Shown here: positions 45,740 to 57,890 of the stretch, in pieces
Position numbering within the stretch: position 1 is the stretch's first letter
How the letters are laid out: each line of letters begins with the position of its first letter
Origin: Triglochin maritima
Lineage: Eukaryota; Streptophyta; Magnoliopsida; Alismatales; Juncaginaceae
DNA length: 64,000 bases
NCBI GenBank assembly: GCA_963682175.1
Contig: OY821791.1
Location: forward strand, 23,901,826-23,965,825
Reading direction: 5' to 3'
Made by a program: the position numbers and the translations under genes
The notes under the pieces: model-generated
Databases searched by the model: none
Seen by the model: the letters and a program-made list of their open reading frames with translations, nothing else
What the model was told of the DNA's origin: nothing

Positions 45740-47867
45740 TGAAGGGAATGTGTTCTAAAAGTTTTACTTTTAAATGCCAATTATTATGAATTAAATGAGA
45801 AATGATTTTGTTCCTTGTTTATGTTATTCGTCTTTTAGAAGTGTTAAGGAAGAGGCTCTTGGTCCTTAACCGTAGAGCTCTAAAAGATATTGGTTTACAT
45901 AAAACAAAAGATATTCGCAGCCATGGTAATAAACATCAGACATTTATTACCGAGTAAGATTGTCGTGTTGGTCATAGATCATTATAGCTCTACAAGTGAG
46001 TGACAACACGGGTACGCAAAAGAGGAAAATATTACTTTTGTATACCGAATTGACCTAACAAGTAAAATATTATAGAAATGTGTTTCTGTGTCATTAATAT
46101 TTTACTGTGTCCTTGGTCCTTTGATATGAGACTTATATCCGATCGCTTAAGGAATTCTTAATTAGACTAGTGTCTTAAGCTATCGATAAGTGTAGTGTAA
46201 AGGCGGTAGTTGGTTAAGTATGACTTTCGTTGGAGAAGATAGTTAGTCAAAAGATTATCATTGCCCCTCTTGATTGAGTAATGATATTAGTGGGCCCCTT
46301 GATAAAGCAAAGTTATAATGTGCACAATGTGATTTGAGTTAAGTCACATATTTATAACTAGCTTAAAGAGTTCAAAAAATGAATACTAATACAAAGATGA
46401 CACAATACTACTTTGTATGTATTCTTCATATCATGAGGCAAGGGACGGACACAAGTGGTGCACTCCATCACTAAATGGATCAGGTTTTGGTTCGAGTGGA
46501 ATTAAGACATCTAACTAATTGGGAGCTAATGTGTAGCTAGATACCGCTTCTAGCTTGTGATATTAAGCTCTTAATATCACTGCCAACTTAGTCTAGATTC
46601 TCCCATAGGTCACACCGCAAAAAACCGGGAAACAAGAAGCTTGATTTTTGGTTCATATGATATGTCGGGTTTCTTATAGAAAATATGACACGTGTGGTGA
46701 AGAAGTAAAATCGATTATGTTGTATATAACATAATTAGAATCATGATAAATTCATATGAGATGCATATATTATGGGGTGAATAATTTATTATTGCATAGG
46801 ATAATATATTGCATAAGTTGTGAATTTGCTAAAACCCCAAAAGTTCAAATTTTGTTGGAAATAAATCAGAAATTTGAAAAGGCTGAATCGGGTAAAAGTT
46901 CGGTAATCCGTTATGGTTCGGTCGACCGAAGGATCTATGGATCGGTCCACTGAACGTGGAACAGATACTCATAATTGATTGACCGAACTTGACCAAAGTG
47001 CCTGGAACTCTGGTACGGTGTACCGAACCAGAAACGGTCGACCGAACAATGTCAAGTTCCGATATTTTTGGTTAACCGAATGGCACTCGGTCTTAGACGA
47101 GAATTCGTCCGATCGGTTAAGGAGAATTTTTCTCCTTAAGAATCGGTCGTCCGTCTAACACTCGGTAAAGCGATCGTGACATATTCGGTTAACGGAGTGT
47201 GACTCGGTAAACCGAACCCCGATCGATTTTCTGCCTTTGATAATTAAGAGATTAATTTGATCGATGGTTGGATAAGCTCCAAACTTGGTCAAACGTTTTT
47301 TGGATGCATGTAATGCATTATGGAATTAGTTTTTGAGGGAAAATGTCAAGAAAACATGACTTAATAATAGCCATGATTGAGAGTAAGATTGGAGCCTATA
47401 AATAGGTCCTTATTCTCCTTAATTATGTTAGATGATTTCTAATTATTTTCTCTCCTAATTCACCACAAAAAGCCACAAAAATTCTCTTAGTTTTCTAAGT
47501 CTTTGGAAGGAGAAATCTCAGAGATTAAGGAAGGGGTTTGTAGCTAGATTCTAAGCTAGTTTGGAGATTGATTGGCTAGCTCCTTTCTCTCCAACCTTGT
47601 TTAGGGTTTCCGTGAACACTCGGAGGCATCCGGCTCAACGAGAAGCGACGATCGTCTTCCTCAACGTCTCTGGAACATCAAGAAGTTTTAGAGAACTTCT
47701 AGGTATGAATTTCGGAGTCCTTTATGTTTGTTTTAATAAGTTTTTGAAACTAGTTATTAAAACAAACTGATGCAAGCATGAAACAAATCGTAGAAAATTG
47801 TAATTGATCCTTATTGTACATACAAATTTCGAAAATATATATGTGCAATTAAACTAGAAATTCTACA
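45740..47867 (+). repeat. LTR 2 of tandem array, shared middle LTR (2128 bp)
   Basis: Preceded by a polypurine tract and followed by a primer site, so it acts as 3' LTR of unit 1 and 5' LTR of unit 2. No target duplication at its edges. TATAAATA at 47397-47404. Confidence 0.92.
47397..47404 (+). promoter_or_regulatory. Candidate LTR TATA box (middle LTR)
   Basis: Same TATAAATA as in LTR 1. Confidence 0.55.
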
Positions 47868-47868
47868 G

Positions 47869-47880
47869 TGGTATCAGAGC
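47869..47880 (+). other. Primer binding site after middle LTR
   Basis: TGGTATCAGAGC one base after the middle LTR; shows that a second internal region starts here. Confidence 0.9.
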
Positions 47881-49374
47881 TTAGGGTTCAATTTTTTAAT
47901 GATTTGAAGTTATAAACAAATTTAGTTTACCATCTAGGGTGCAAACAATTCGATTTTCCCGTTTTTGGTCTTTAAATGTTTTGTTGAAATAATTCTTTGT
48001 AATAATTCGTTTTGAATGTTTTCAGTGGTTTAAAACATGCCATGTAATTATTAGAATTATGATTTAGACATAAGTCTAACTTGCAATAATTTCTTTTTAA
48101 GTATAAACGATTATTTTGCAATAGAATCAACAAAACCGAAAAACTGCGGTTCGTCTTTCCTTTTAGGAAATTGGATGGACAGCGGTTCAAAATTAATTTT
48201 TGAACTAATGGATGGATGAAAAACATTTTTAATGGATTTCAAAATGTTTTTCAAAGAATTGTTTGTGATTCTATATGATTGATAAACTAGGTTGCATAGT
48301 TTATAGCAATATTGCGTGCATGGATGCTCGAGTTGTCTTTGCAGGAATTGTGAGTTTATATGTTCCAAATCAGCGCCTATGAATGTAAGTAATTGTTATT
48401 ATACAGGGGCTTAATCATATGTAAAAGCCAAATTCTCCTTTTTCTATCTTTAGATAATTGCATTGCATTTGAGAGGTTTTACATAGGACTTGCACTAGTC
48501 GGTTTTTATAGAATGTGAGGAGCATGTTTATTTTCTGTAAAATCTACTTCTCCGGTGCAAGAGGAAGTCGCCACTGTAGCGCATCGATCGAGTATCGAGG
48601 ATCGAGGATCAAGGATCAAAGGGAACATATAAACTCACACGATGTGGATTGTGTGAATGGTTTAATTTCTGTTTTTAATTTCTGCTATGCATGTGATGAA
48701 TGTGTTGAATGTTAGGATGTGTATGAATGATAATATGCGTGATAACCTAAAATTCTGAATCACATGTTAATATATGAAATTGTCCAACAAAATTAAGAGT
48801 AATTTTCCTTCTTATTTCATACACTAGTAGCCATTGATTGAGGGATACTCTGCTCGCCTTTAGCGGGAGATAGCTCCCTCCATCTTTGGGAATAGTGGGA
48901 GATATAATGGTTGTCTATTGTTGTGCCACAATTAAATAAATGAGGTGCGTTTCACCCTAGTGAACCCCAAGTATGTTTAATTGTGAATACAATGGATAAA
49001 CATATCTCGTATAAAAAATGAAAATAAGTTTTCTTAACATTACCTAGAGCCCTCGCTCGGTTTTGGGAAAAAAGTTTTTCTTACGAGGATAGGTCATATT
49101 CCCTCATAATTAAAACGACAAGAATCACAAGAGTTTGAAGATGCTAATATTGCTAAAATTCAAAAAGGTTGTGATTAGAAGGATTTTTTCTTACCTTGAT
49201 ATTGTGATGTATTTGATAGCCCTTAGCTAGTCTATATTGCAATTGATTGGATCTTGGATTGCTGCAATTATGGGCAAAATTTTATTTGCAGTATTTACAT
49301 TTATATTCGATATATATGTATGTATTGTAGAACATTAAATCCTCATTAAATCCTGTATAATTTGTTTTGTAGAA
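47881..49374 (+). other. Long leader of second internal unit
   Basis: Copy of 40431-41922 with few differences. No gene. Confidence 0.6.
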
Positions 49375-50248
49375 ATGTCTAATATCCATCCAATTGTGCG
49401 ATCTATGATCGAAAAGAACACTTTGCAAAATGATGGCTCAAACTTCATGAAATGGCAACTCAATCTTAATATCGTGTTGAGGTTTGAAAAACTATATCAT
49501 ATTTTGGATGGTGAAATCCCAAAATTGAATGAGAAGACAACCGGTAATGAGAAAAAGGCAATAGCCAAGTGGAAGACCAAGAGAACCAAGTTCACAGTCT
49601 AATGTTGGCATCCATGGGTGACTCGCTTCAAGCGAAATACTTGGATTCAAAACACAAGAAGACCATGGAAGCTTTAAGAAAGATATTCATGGATAGTGCC
49701 CGAAAGGAGCGCTATAAGACCACCATCGCACTCTCAAGGTGCCACATGGCGGAGGGAACATCAGTATCCATGCATTTTCTCACGATGCAAGGATACCTTG
49801 AGAAATTGTCGAAGCTCTCTTCTCCAATTCTCGAGGACATTGCCGAAGATCTAATTCTTGGCTCTCTAGCCCCGCCCTTTAAGGACTTTGTGATGCACTA
49901 TCATGTGCATGAAAAAGGAGTGAGTCTTGAGGAGCTTCAAACCGCTCTCAAAACGGCAGAAGTTGACATGGGCAAGGGCCGGGACAATCAGGTCCTAACC
50001 GTCCATGAGAGGAGCAAAAAGATCGACAAAAGTAAAGGCAAATTTACCAAAGATACGTCAATCAAGAGCAAGGGAGTAGGAGGTGCTCATAGGAGTGCCT
50101 CAAAGGGGGGAAATCTTTCAAATCTCCATCTCCCAACACGGAGTGCTTTCACTGCGGTGAAAAGGGAGACATCCGACCTAACTGCCCCAAGTACAAGGAA
50201 GACCTTGAAAATGGAATGATTGAACGTAGGCGCCCGAGAAACGCCGTA
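49375..50248 (+). pseudogene. Copia gag, second unit (frameshifted)
   Basis: Close copy of 41923-42795. Here the N-terminal frame runs further (to about 49600) before the break, so the damage differs from unit 1 at that point. The knuckle again has Asp for His. The long readable segment is 49569-50219. Confidence 0.82.
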
Positions 50249-50948
50249 GGTATGTTTATTATTGAGATAAATTTAATCACCTTTGTCCTTGATTTGGTAA
50301 AGGTTACCGGATCTTGTGCTCACATAATTTTTATGTGCAGCTATTGAAGGATAGGAAGGAACTCGTGGAGAACGAGATGATATTGAAGATCGGAAATAGT
50401 ACAAGCATAGCTGCGATTGTACAAGGTTCTATGGAACTTCAATAGTCTAGTGATTTAAATTTATGCTTTGAAGAATGTTTATTATATGCCTTCGATTAGC
50501 AAGAACTATTCTGTATCATGTTATGGATATGGATAACTTAATATATATTTCTAATTCTTGCTTGTGTATATCGAATAATGGAATTCTCCATGCAAATACA
50601 TTCGTTTGGAATGACTTCTATTTGCTTGAAATGAATAATAAACAAACTCAAACAAACAATAACAAAAAGGAACTAAGATAACTCACATGAATGATACACT
50701 CTTGTAACACTATCGGATTGGTCAAGTAAATGACCAAGAGACCTTTCAAGAAGAAAGGAACGAAAACGAATGACTAAATTGGATATGATACATGCTAATG
50801 TATGTGGTCCGATAAGTACAAGTGCAAGAGACGGTTTAAGGTACTTCATTTTGTTCACGGATAACTATAGTCATCATGGCTATATTTGTCTAATGGGAAA
50901 CAAAAGTGAATTCTTTGACAAGTTCAAGGAATTCGAGGAGTGTAAAGT
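50249..50948 (+). pseudogene. Copia pol, second unit, truncated in integrase
   Basis: Copy of 42796-43487: protease and start of integrase up to FFDKFKEFE. It then joins LTR sequence after a short filler near 50940-50948. RT and RNase H of this unit are deleted. Confidence 0.8.
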
Positions 50949-52664
50949 GAATGCTTAATTAGACTAGTGTCTTAAGCTATCGATAAGTGTAGTGTAAAGG
51001 CGGTAGTTGGTTAAGTATGACTTTCATTGGAGAAGATAGTTAGTCAAAAGATTATCATTGCCCCTCTTGATTGAGTAATGATATTAGTGGGCCCCTTGAT
51101 AAAGCAAAGTTATAATGTGCACAATGTGATTTGAGTTAAGTCACATATTTATAACTAGCTTAAAGAGATCAAGAAATGAATACTAATACAAAGATGACAC
51201 AATACTACTTTGTATGTATTCTTCATATCATGAGGCAAGGGACGGACACAAGTGGTGCACTCCATCACTAAATGGATCAGGTTTTGGTTCGAGTGGAATT
51301 AAGACATCTAACTAATTGGGAGCTATAATGTGTAGCTAGATACCGCTTATAGCTTGTGATATTAAGCTCTTAATATCACTGCCAACTTAGTCTAGATTCT
51401 CCCATAGGTCACACCGCAAAAAATCGGGAAACAAGAAGCTTGATTTTTGGTTCATATGATGTGTCGGGTTTCTTATAGAAAATATGACACATGTGGTGAA
51501 GAAGTAAAATCGATTATGTTGTATATAACATAATTAGAATCATGATAAATTCATATGAGATGCATATATTATGGGGTGCAATAATTTATTATTGCATAGG
51601 ATAATATATTGCATAAGTTGTGAATTTGCTAAAACCCCAAAAGTTCAAATTTTGCTGGAAATAAATCCAAAATTTGAAAAGGCTGAATCGGGTAAAACTT
51701 CGGTAATTTGTTATGGTTCGGTCGACCGACGGATCTGTGGATCGGTCAACCAAACGTGGAACAAATACTCATAATTGATTGACCGAACTTGACCAAAGTG
51801 CCTGGAACTCTGGTACGGTGTACCGAACCAGAAACGGTCGACCGAGCAATGTCAAGTTCCGATATTTTCGGTTAACCGAATGGCACTCGGTCTTAGACGA
51901 GAATTCGTCCGATCGGTTAAGGAGAATTTTTCTCCTTAAGAATCGGTCGTCCGTCTAACACTCGGTAAAGCGATCGTGACATATTCGGTTAACCGAGTGT
52001 GACTCGGTAAACCGAACCCCGATCGATTTCTGCCTTTGATAATTAAGAGATTAATTTGATCGATGGTTGGATTAGCTCCAAACTTGGTCAAACGTTTTTT
52101 AGATGCATGTAATGCATTATGGAATTAGTTTGTGAGAGAAAATGTCTAGAAAACGTGGCTTAAGAATAGCCATGATTGAGAGTAAGATTGGAGCCTATAA
52201 ATAGGTCCTTATTCTCCTTAATTATGTTAGATGTTTTCTAATTATTCTCTCCTAATTCACAACAAAAAGCCACAAAAATTCTCTTAGTTTTCTAAGTCTT
52301 TGAAAGGAGAAATCTCAGAGATTAAGGAAGGGGTTTGTAGCTAGATTCTAAGCTAGTTTGGAGATTGATTGGCTAGCTCCTTTCTCTCCAACCTTGTTTA
52401 GGGTTTCGGTGAACACTCGAAGGCATCCGGCGCAACGAGAAGCGACGATCGTCTTCCTCAACGTCTCTGGAACATCAAGAAGTTTTAGAGAACTTCTAGG
52501 TATGAATTTCGGAGTCCCTTATGTTTGTTTTAATAAGTTTTTGAAACTAGTTATTAAAACAAACTGATGCATGCATGAAACAAATCGTAGAAAATTGTAA
52601 TTGATCCTTATTGTACATAAAATTTTCGAAAATATATATGTGCAATTAAACTAGAAATCCTACA
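50949..52664 (+). repeat. LTR 3 of tandem array, 5'-truncated (1716 bp)
   Basis: Matches LTR 1 from about 38692 to its end; the first 0.4 kb is missing with the adjacent pol. More substitutions than between LTR 1 and LTR 2. Ends CCTACA, then CCCCA. TATAAATA at 52196-52203. Confidence 0.9.
52196..52203 (+). promoter_or_regulatory. Candidate LTR TATA box (LTR 3)
   Basis: TATAAATA in the same context as at 39947. Confidence 0.5.
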
Positions 52665-52669
52665 CCCCA

Positions 52670-52745
52670 AAGGAAAATTAGGGTGCATCCATAGGACTAG
52701 AAAAGACCTATTGCTGGTGTACTAGATATCCTAATGCATCATCTT
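52670..52745. other. Unassigned host segment, part c
   Basis: Short stretch between the array's right duplication (CCCCA, 52665-52669) and CAAGT (52746-52750), the left duplication of the Sirevirus. Nothing recognised. Confidence 0.5.
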
Positions 52746-52750
52746 CAAGT

Positions 52751-54436
52751 TGTTGGCTTTTTGGCTAAATACTCGCTAATCTATTTTCATGATTAACTAA
52801 CACATCAATAAACATGTAATCTATTAACATCATCACATGCATATATTTATTTCTAACATTTCAGGAACCAAGTATGGATCAAGACAAGAAATGAAGAATG
52901 AAGAGTAGATAGGTTTACAATTCCTGTACTTAGGCTATAATGTAACTTGGCACTTGAAATCATTGTTAAATTGCATTGCATGACCCATAGGGAACCTGTA
53001 GAACTCTTACAATTATGTTCTTAATCAATTTGACTTCAATAGGAAATCGACAAAACATAGAAATCCCCTTAAAACAGGTGTTCTGGGTGAAACCGGTCGA
53101 CCGGTAGGCTCTCTGGTTCGACCAGATTCAACAGATAGTTTTTTGATTGCCCAACGGTCGACCAAATCCTCTTTTAGTTCGACCGATTCTAATATATGTT
53201 TTCCCAGTCTAAATCGGTCGACCGAAAGCCTTTAACCGTTCGACCATTTGTTTCTGTCAACCGATAAGACTCAGTTCAACCGATACAATTTTCTCTAACC
53301 TATCTTTTGTCGAAACTTGTGCTGGTTTGAGTGGAGACCGGTCTACCGAAACCTTTGTTTTGTTAGACCGTTTACACTTCCAATTTTGTCTTCAACATGA
53401 CCATTATACTTGTCGTATTTAACAACGGTCATATACAAATACTCCACCTAACCCTCTTTTAGATTTGGTCTTTCGGTCGACCGAAACCTTAGCACAGGTC
53501 GATCTGTTCATGAAACACTCCAGTTCCAGCACCTACTGATATTTTCGGTCGGACGACACCTCAATTTTGTTCGACCGTTATCTCATTGGCACAGTTTCAT
53601 CTTGACCAACATTCCCCAAATGGTCGACCAAACCTTACCTAGTGTTCGACCGTTCACTTAAGTTCTAGCCTAGTTGGTTCGACCGTCTGCACCTTTGTTC
53701 GATTGAATGCTTATTCTTTGCAAACCTGTCGACCAATTAATCAGATCTGGTGGACTGATTGGTATCCAGATTTGTGTGCAAACTTCACTACGTGTGTATT
53801 TTTACACAACTCTTTGCCAACTTAATCCCAATGGCTAGAATTAGTTAAGAGCTTATAAATAGAGCTCAGAATACTTTTCTATGGTCCCCAATCTTCTTAC
53901 TACTCACATTTTCTCACATATTCTTACTACTCACATCTTTCTTACTACTCACTTTTAAGAGCTCACAACTCTTACTACTCACATTTTGCTCTAAACTTCC
54001 TTGTGCTCACATCTTTCCACTTGAAATCACTCTTTTAGATTGCATCATACATTTCAAGTGCCCAAGATTAGTTTGCTAAAGTAAATTGTTCAAGAGGTGT
54101 ACCAGGTTCCGGAGTGAATCTCTTCTCGGATTGTGAGAAGGTGGTCCAAGCTAGGCGAGGGTGTTCGCAAAGCTTGTGGTGTAAAGGTATGATCTCGGCC
54201 CACAATGGAGATCAGATTAGTGGAGGACGTGAAGTTGCTCGAGGAAGAGCAATTCGTAAGAGAGGACTAGGATCTGGTGGTTGGATCCAAACCTCTATAC
54301 ATCCGGTGTTGTGGTTTGCTTTTCTCGTCTTCACATTTAGTTGCTTTAGTTTTTAATTTGGCATAGTTGTTTAAAATACTTAATTAGTCTATTCAGCCCT
54401 CCCTTTAGACTAATATTAGGGCATATTATATCCTCA
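52751..54436 (+). repeat. 5' LTR of Sirevirus (1686 bp)
   Basis: Starts TGTTGGC, ends ATCCTCA. Five exact GGTCGACC sites and many half sites lie at 53095-53650. A short direct repeat (CTTACTACTCACA) is present several times at 53895-53990 and mostly missing from the 3' LTR. Confidence 0.9.
53854..53861 (+). promoter_or_regulatory. Candidate LTR TATA box
   Basis: TATAAATA in GCTTATAAATAGAG, as in the other Sirevirus LTRs. Confidence 0.65.
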
Positions 54437-54439
54437 ATT

Positions 54440-54452
54440 TGGTATCAGAGCC
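54440..54452 (+). other. Primer binding site, initiator tRNA-Met
   Basis: TGGTATCAGAGCC three bases after the LTR end; same setting as at 14333. Confidence 0.9.
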
Positions 54453-54489
54453 TTGTTAATTGCATATAAATAAATTCACATTTGTAGCA

Positions 54490-56240
54490 ATGTCCCAACA
54501 ACGTGAGAGATTCCACACCGGTAGACTTCCTTTGTTTGATGGAACAAACTATGCTTATTGGAAGAAACACATGATAATTTTTATTCAATCTTATGATGTT
54601 AAATTATGGTTGTTCTTTCAAATACCATACATTCAAAACAAAGAATTAGAACTCTTGACCGATGATGAATTAGTCATGGTTAAAATGAATGCAAAACTCA
54701 TGAAAATACTTATGTGTGGTTTAACCGAAGAAGAGTATGGTAGAATTAATGCATGTGATTCCACATTTGAAGCATGACATATGTTAGAGTCATTATGAAG
54801 GTCAATCATCTATTAAGGAAACTAGGATAGACTCATTCATGCAAAAGTATGAAATGTTTGTAATGAAACCGAATGAATCTATCAGCGAGATGCACACTCG
54901 CTTTACTCATATCACGAACTCTTTGATGAACCTTGGTAAGGTTTTGGTTGAAAGTGACAGGGTACGCATGTTTCTTCGATCTCTAACTTTGGATTGGGAG
55001 AAAAAGACTACGGCAATTGAAGAAGCCAAATATCTCTCAAAGTTGAAAATGGAGGATCTCATAGGAAGCCTCATTGCTTATGAGATTCAAATGGAAGAAA
55101 GAAGAGAGAAGGAGAAGGAGTGGGAAGGGTCTAGACGGAAGAAGCAAATTGCTTTAAAGGCAACCTCGAATTCGGAAGCAATCGAAGATGAGGACACTGA
55201 TGAAGATGTTGCTTTCCTAACCCACAACTTCAAGAAGTTCCTCTCCAAAAGAAAATTTGCAAAAGGAACAGGAGAATCAACTCAGACGTTCACTTACTAC
55301 GAATGCTACAAAACTGGCCATATGAAGAAGGATTGCCCCTTGCTTTGACCGAGAGATCGTGAACGATGAGATGAAAAGAGATATCCTCCTAGAAGAGAAA
55401 AGGAGGAGAGACCAAGAACATATAGAGAAGAAAGGTCCTCACGAAAAGACAAAGAGGAGAGGCCAAGAAGACATGATCGTGATGATAACAAGAGAAGGGA
55501 TCATCGCGAGAAAGATGAGAAGAAGGACCTCAAGGCCACTTGGGACGACTCAAGCTCATCTAGGGACTCTGATTCCAAGTACTCTCAAGAAGAAGCAAAC
55601 ATGTGTTTCATGGCCACTAATGATGATTCCGATTCAAGCCTACCTCTATAACCAAAGACGAGTGACCAACCTCACGTTGTGGAAATTGACGACGATGAGG
55701 TATTCCTTAATGAAACACCTCATTATGATGTTTTGTTAGATACTTTTCATGAACTTTCTGAGCGTTATGAGATGATTTGTCATAAAAACAAACTAGGAAG
55801 AAAAGTACATCTAGAACTATCTATCAAATATGACATGTTAGCTAAAGAAAATGAAACATTAAATGATGAGCTAAAAACCTTAAGATCTACAAAAGAGAGT
55901 CATACAAATGAAGATCTTATTGCCAAGAATAAGCAACTCACAAAAGATCTAGAGAAATTCACTCTAGGAAGAAAAATGCTCGACATGCTTCTTGGAACCC
56001 AAACTCAATTCCTAACAAAACATGGCTTAGGATACAAGGGAGGGAAACAAAAGAAACCCACATCTTATTTTATTAAAATGAACAACTCTCTTGTTAAGAA
56101 AGTAAATTATTCTAATATTTGGGTACCTAAGACTACTCAAGTTTGGTTACCAAAAGTTAACCCTCAAGGACCCAAACAAATTTGGGTACCAAAGTCTTTA
56201 CTTGTTTCCTTGTTTGTAGATAAAAGCAAGGAGAAATGGG
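54490..56240 (+). pseudogene. Sirevirus gag (several stops and frameshifts)
   Basis: ATG at 54490 (MSQQRERFHTGRLPLFDG). The copia gag domain runs to about 55120, broken by a TGA at 54775 (where the relative at 14383 has Trp) and a frameshift near 54795. Knuckle at about 55295-55340: YYECYKTGHMKKDC, with Tyr in place of the first zinc Cys. A stop follows at 55348, then a charged Arg/Lys/Glu/Asp segment in another frame, KATWDDSSSS, CFMATNDD and from 55679 a coiled coil ending KHGLGYKGG, with W(V/L)PK repeats to about 56200. It gives the reference layout for the altered gag at 14383. Confidence 0.85.
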
Positions 56241-57390
56241 AAGTGGATTCTCGGTAACGGGTGCTCAAGGCACATGAAGGGACACTCCCAAGTTCTATCA
56301 AGCTTAAAGCCTAAGAAGGGAGGAACCGTCACTTTTGGAGACAATGTTAAAAGTCACATTGTCGTTATTGGTAATCTTGTCAATACTTCTACTCCAAATA
56401 TTGAAAAAGTTTTATTAGTAGATGGTTTGAAACATAGTTTGCTAAATGTTACTCAATTAACCGATAAGAACTTTCTAGTTGTGTTTGATAAACATACTTT
56501 CCATATCATTTCTAAACATGACATAAAAACCATTTTCAAAGGTTTTAGGTCAAATAATATTTACATTGTGCAAGTTGACAACCTTAGCAATTTGAATGTT
56601 GAAACTTATTTAGTTGCCTCACATGATGAAGCTTGGTTATGGCATAACCGTTTGGGACATATTAGTATGTCACAATTGCACAAATTATCCAAACTTGAAT
56701 TAGTTAGAGGACTACCAAAAATTAATTTAAAAAAGGATAAACTTTGTAATGCATGCTAATTTCGAAAATAATTTAAATTTTCTTTCAAATCCTAAAATGT
56801 GGTGTCAATTTCAAAACCTCTTGAGCTTTTGCATTTGGATCTTTTTGGACTATCACGATCCATAACTTTGGGAGGGAAAAAAATATGCTTTTGTTATTGT
56901 TGATGATTTCTCAAGATTCACTTGGGGTTTGTTTTTTAGCAAACAAGCACGATGTTTTTGAAAGATTTAAATTTTTTTCAAACGTGTTCAAAGGGAAAAA
57001 GACTCTAACATAATCACTATTCGTAGTGATCATGGAGGAGAATATGAAATTTAGTTATTTCAATTTTTTTGTGAAAAATATGGAATTGAGCATAACTTTT
57101 CTTTTCCTCGCACTCCTCAACAAAATGGGGTAGTTGAGAGGAAAAATAAAACACTTAAAGAAATGGCAAGAACCATGCTTGTGGAAAAAGGGCTTCCAAA
57201 ATATTTTTTGTGCGAAACCATTAATACATATTGCTATGTTTTAAATCGTGTTTTCTTTAGACCCATTTTGAAGAAAACTCTTTTTGAACTTTGGCATAAC
57301 CGTATTCCCAAAATATCTTACTTTAAAGCTTTTTGGTTCAAAATGTTTTTGTCCTCAATACTAAAGATAATTTGTAAAATTTGATGCAAA
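56241..57390 (+). pseudogene. Sirevirus protease and integrase (decayed)
   Basis: The protease active site is Asp-Ser then, after seven extra bases (56252-56258) that bring in a stop, Gly-Cys-Ser-Arg-His-Met. Protease body (56274-56560) and GAG-pre-integrase zinc part (LWHNRLGHIS ... LCNAC, about 56635-56757) are open. Integrase core with damaged frames: first Asp at 56838-56840 (HLDLFG), second at 57028-57030 (SDHGGEY), Glu at 57136-57138 (NGVVERKN), a 35-residue spacing as in DD35E integrases. Stops and a missing block lie between. It would insert element cDNA in the nucleus if whole. Confidence 0.85.
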
Positions 57391-57890
57391 ATACAATGAG
57401 GCCATACTTTTAGGGTATTCCGATATGAGTAAATCATATAGAGTCTACAATAAATGAACTAGTTGTGTCGATGAATCTCTACACGTCAACGTTGACGAGT
57501 TGGCTTGTGCAGATAACTCCTCTCTTGATGATGATAGCATGGATATCATTAGACATGTGTCATCACAATATGGCACACTTGAGTCTTATCAAGAACCTCA
57601 AAGTTCTCCACAAGAGAACAAAGAGGAACTTCCTAAGGATTGGACCTATAGAAAGGATCATCTGAAGGCCTTTATGATATGAGAGATCTGTCATGGTATG
57701 ACAACACGCTGTAGAGCTTATGTACTTTGTGACTCTTACACATTTATCTCTACATTAGAACCCAAGAAAGTAGAACAAGTATGTAATGATGAATTTTGGC
57801 TAATGGTTATGCATGAAGAGCTAAATCAATTTGTTCGAAGTGATGTTTGGGAACTTGTCGAAAAACAACTAACCAATCGGGTATTGGAAT
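57391..57890 (+). pseudogene. Integrase C-terminal part and RT linker (decayed)
   Basis: Low-complexity acidic linker (DDDSMDI..., about 57500-57680) and the block MHEELNQFVRSDVWELV (about 57810-57860), which precedes the copia RT. Frames change several times. Confidence 0.6.

Larger units (their letters stand above)
38284..52664 (+). mobile_element. Tandem copia array: LTR-internal-LTR-internal-LTR
   Basis: Three LTRs (38284-40417, 45740-47867, 50949-52664) and two internal regions (40418-45739 and 47868-50948) in one orientation. CCCCA flanks the whole array (38279-38283 and 52665-52669), and no duplication flanks the middle LTR, which is followed directly by a primer site. This is the outcome expected from unequal recombination between LTRs of one inserted copy. 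The second unit later lost its pol 3' half and the start of the third LTR. Same family as 3790-8145. All frames are decayed. Confidence 0.9.
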
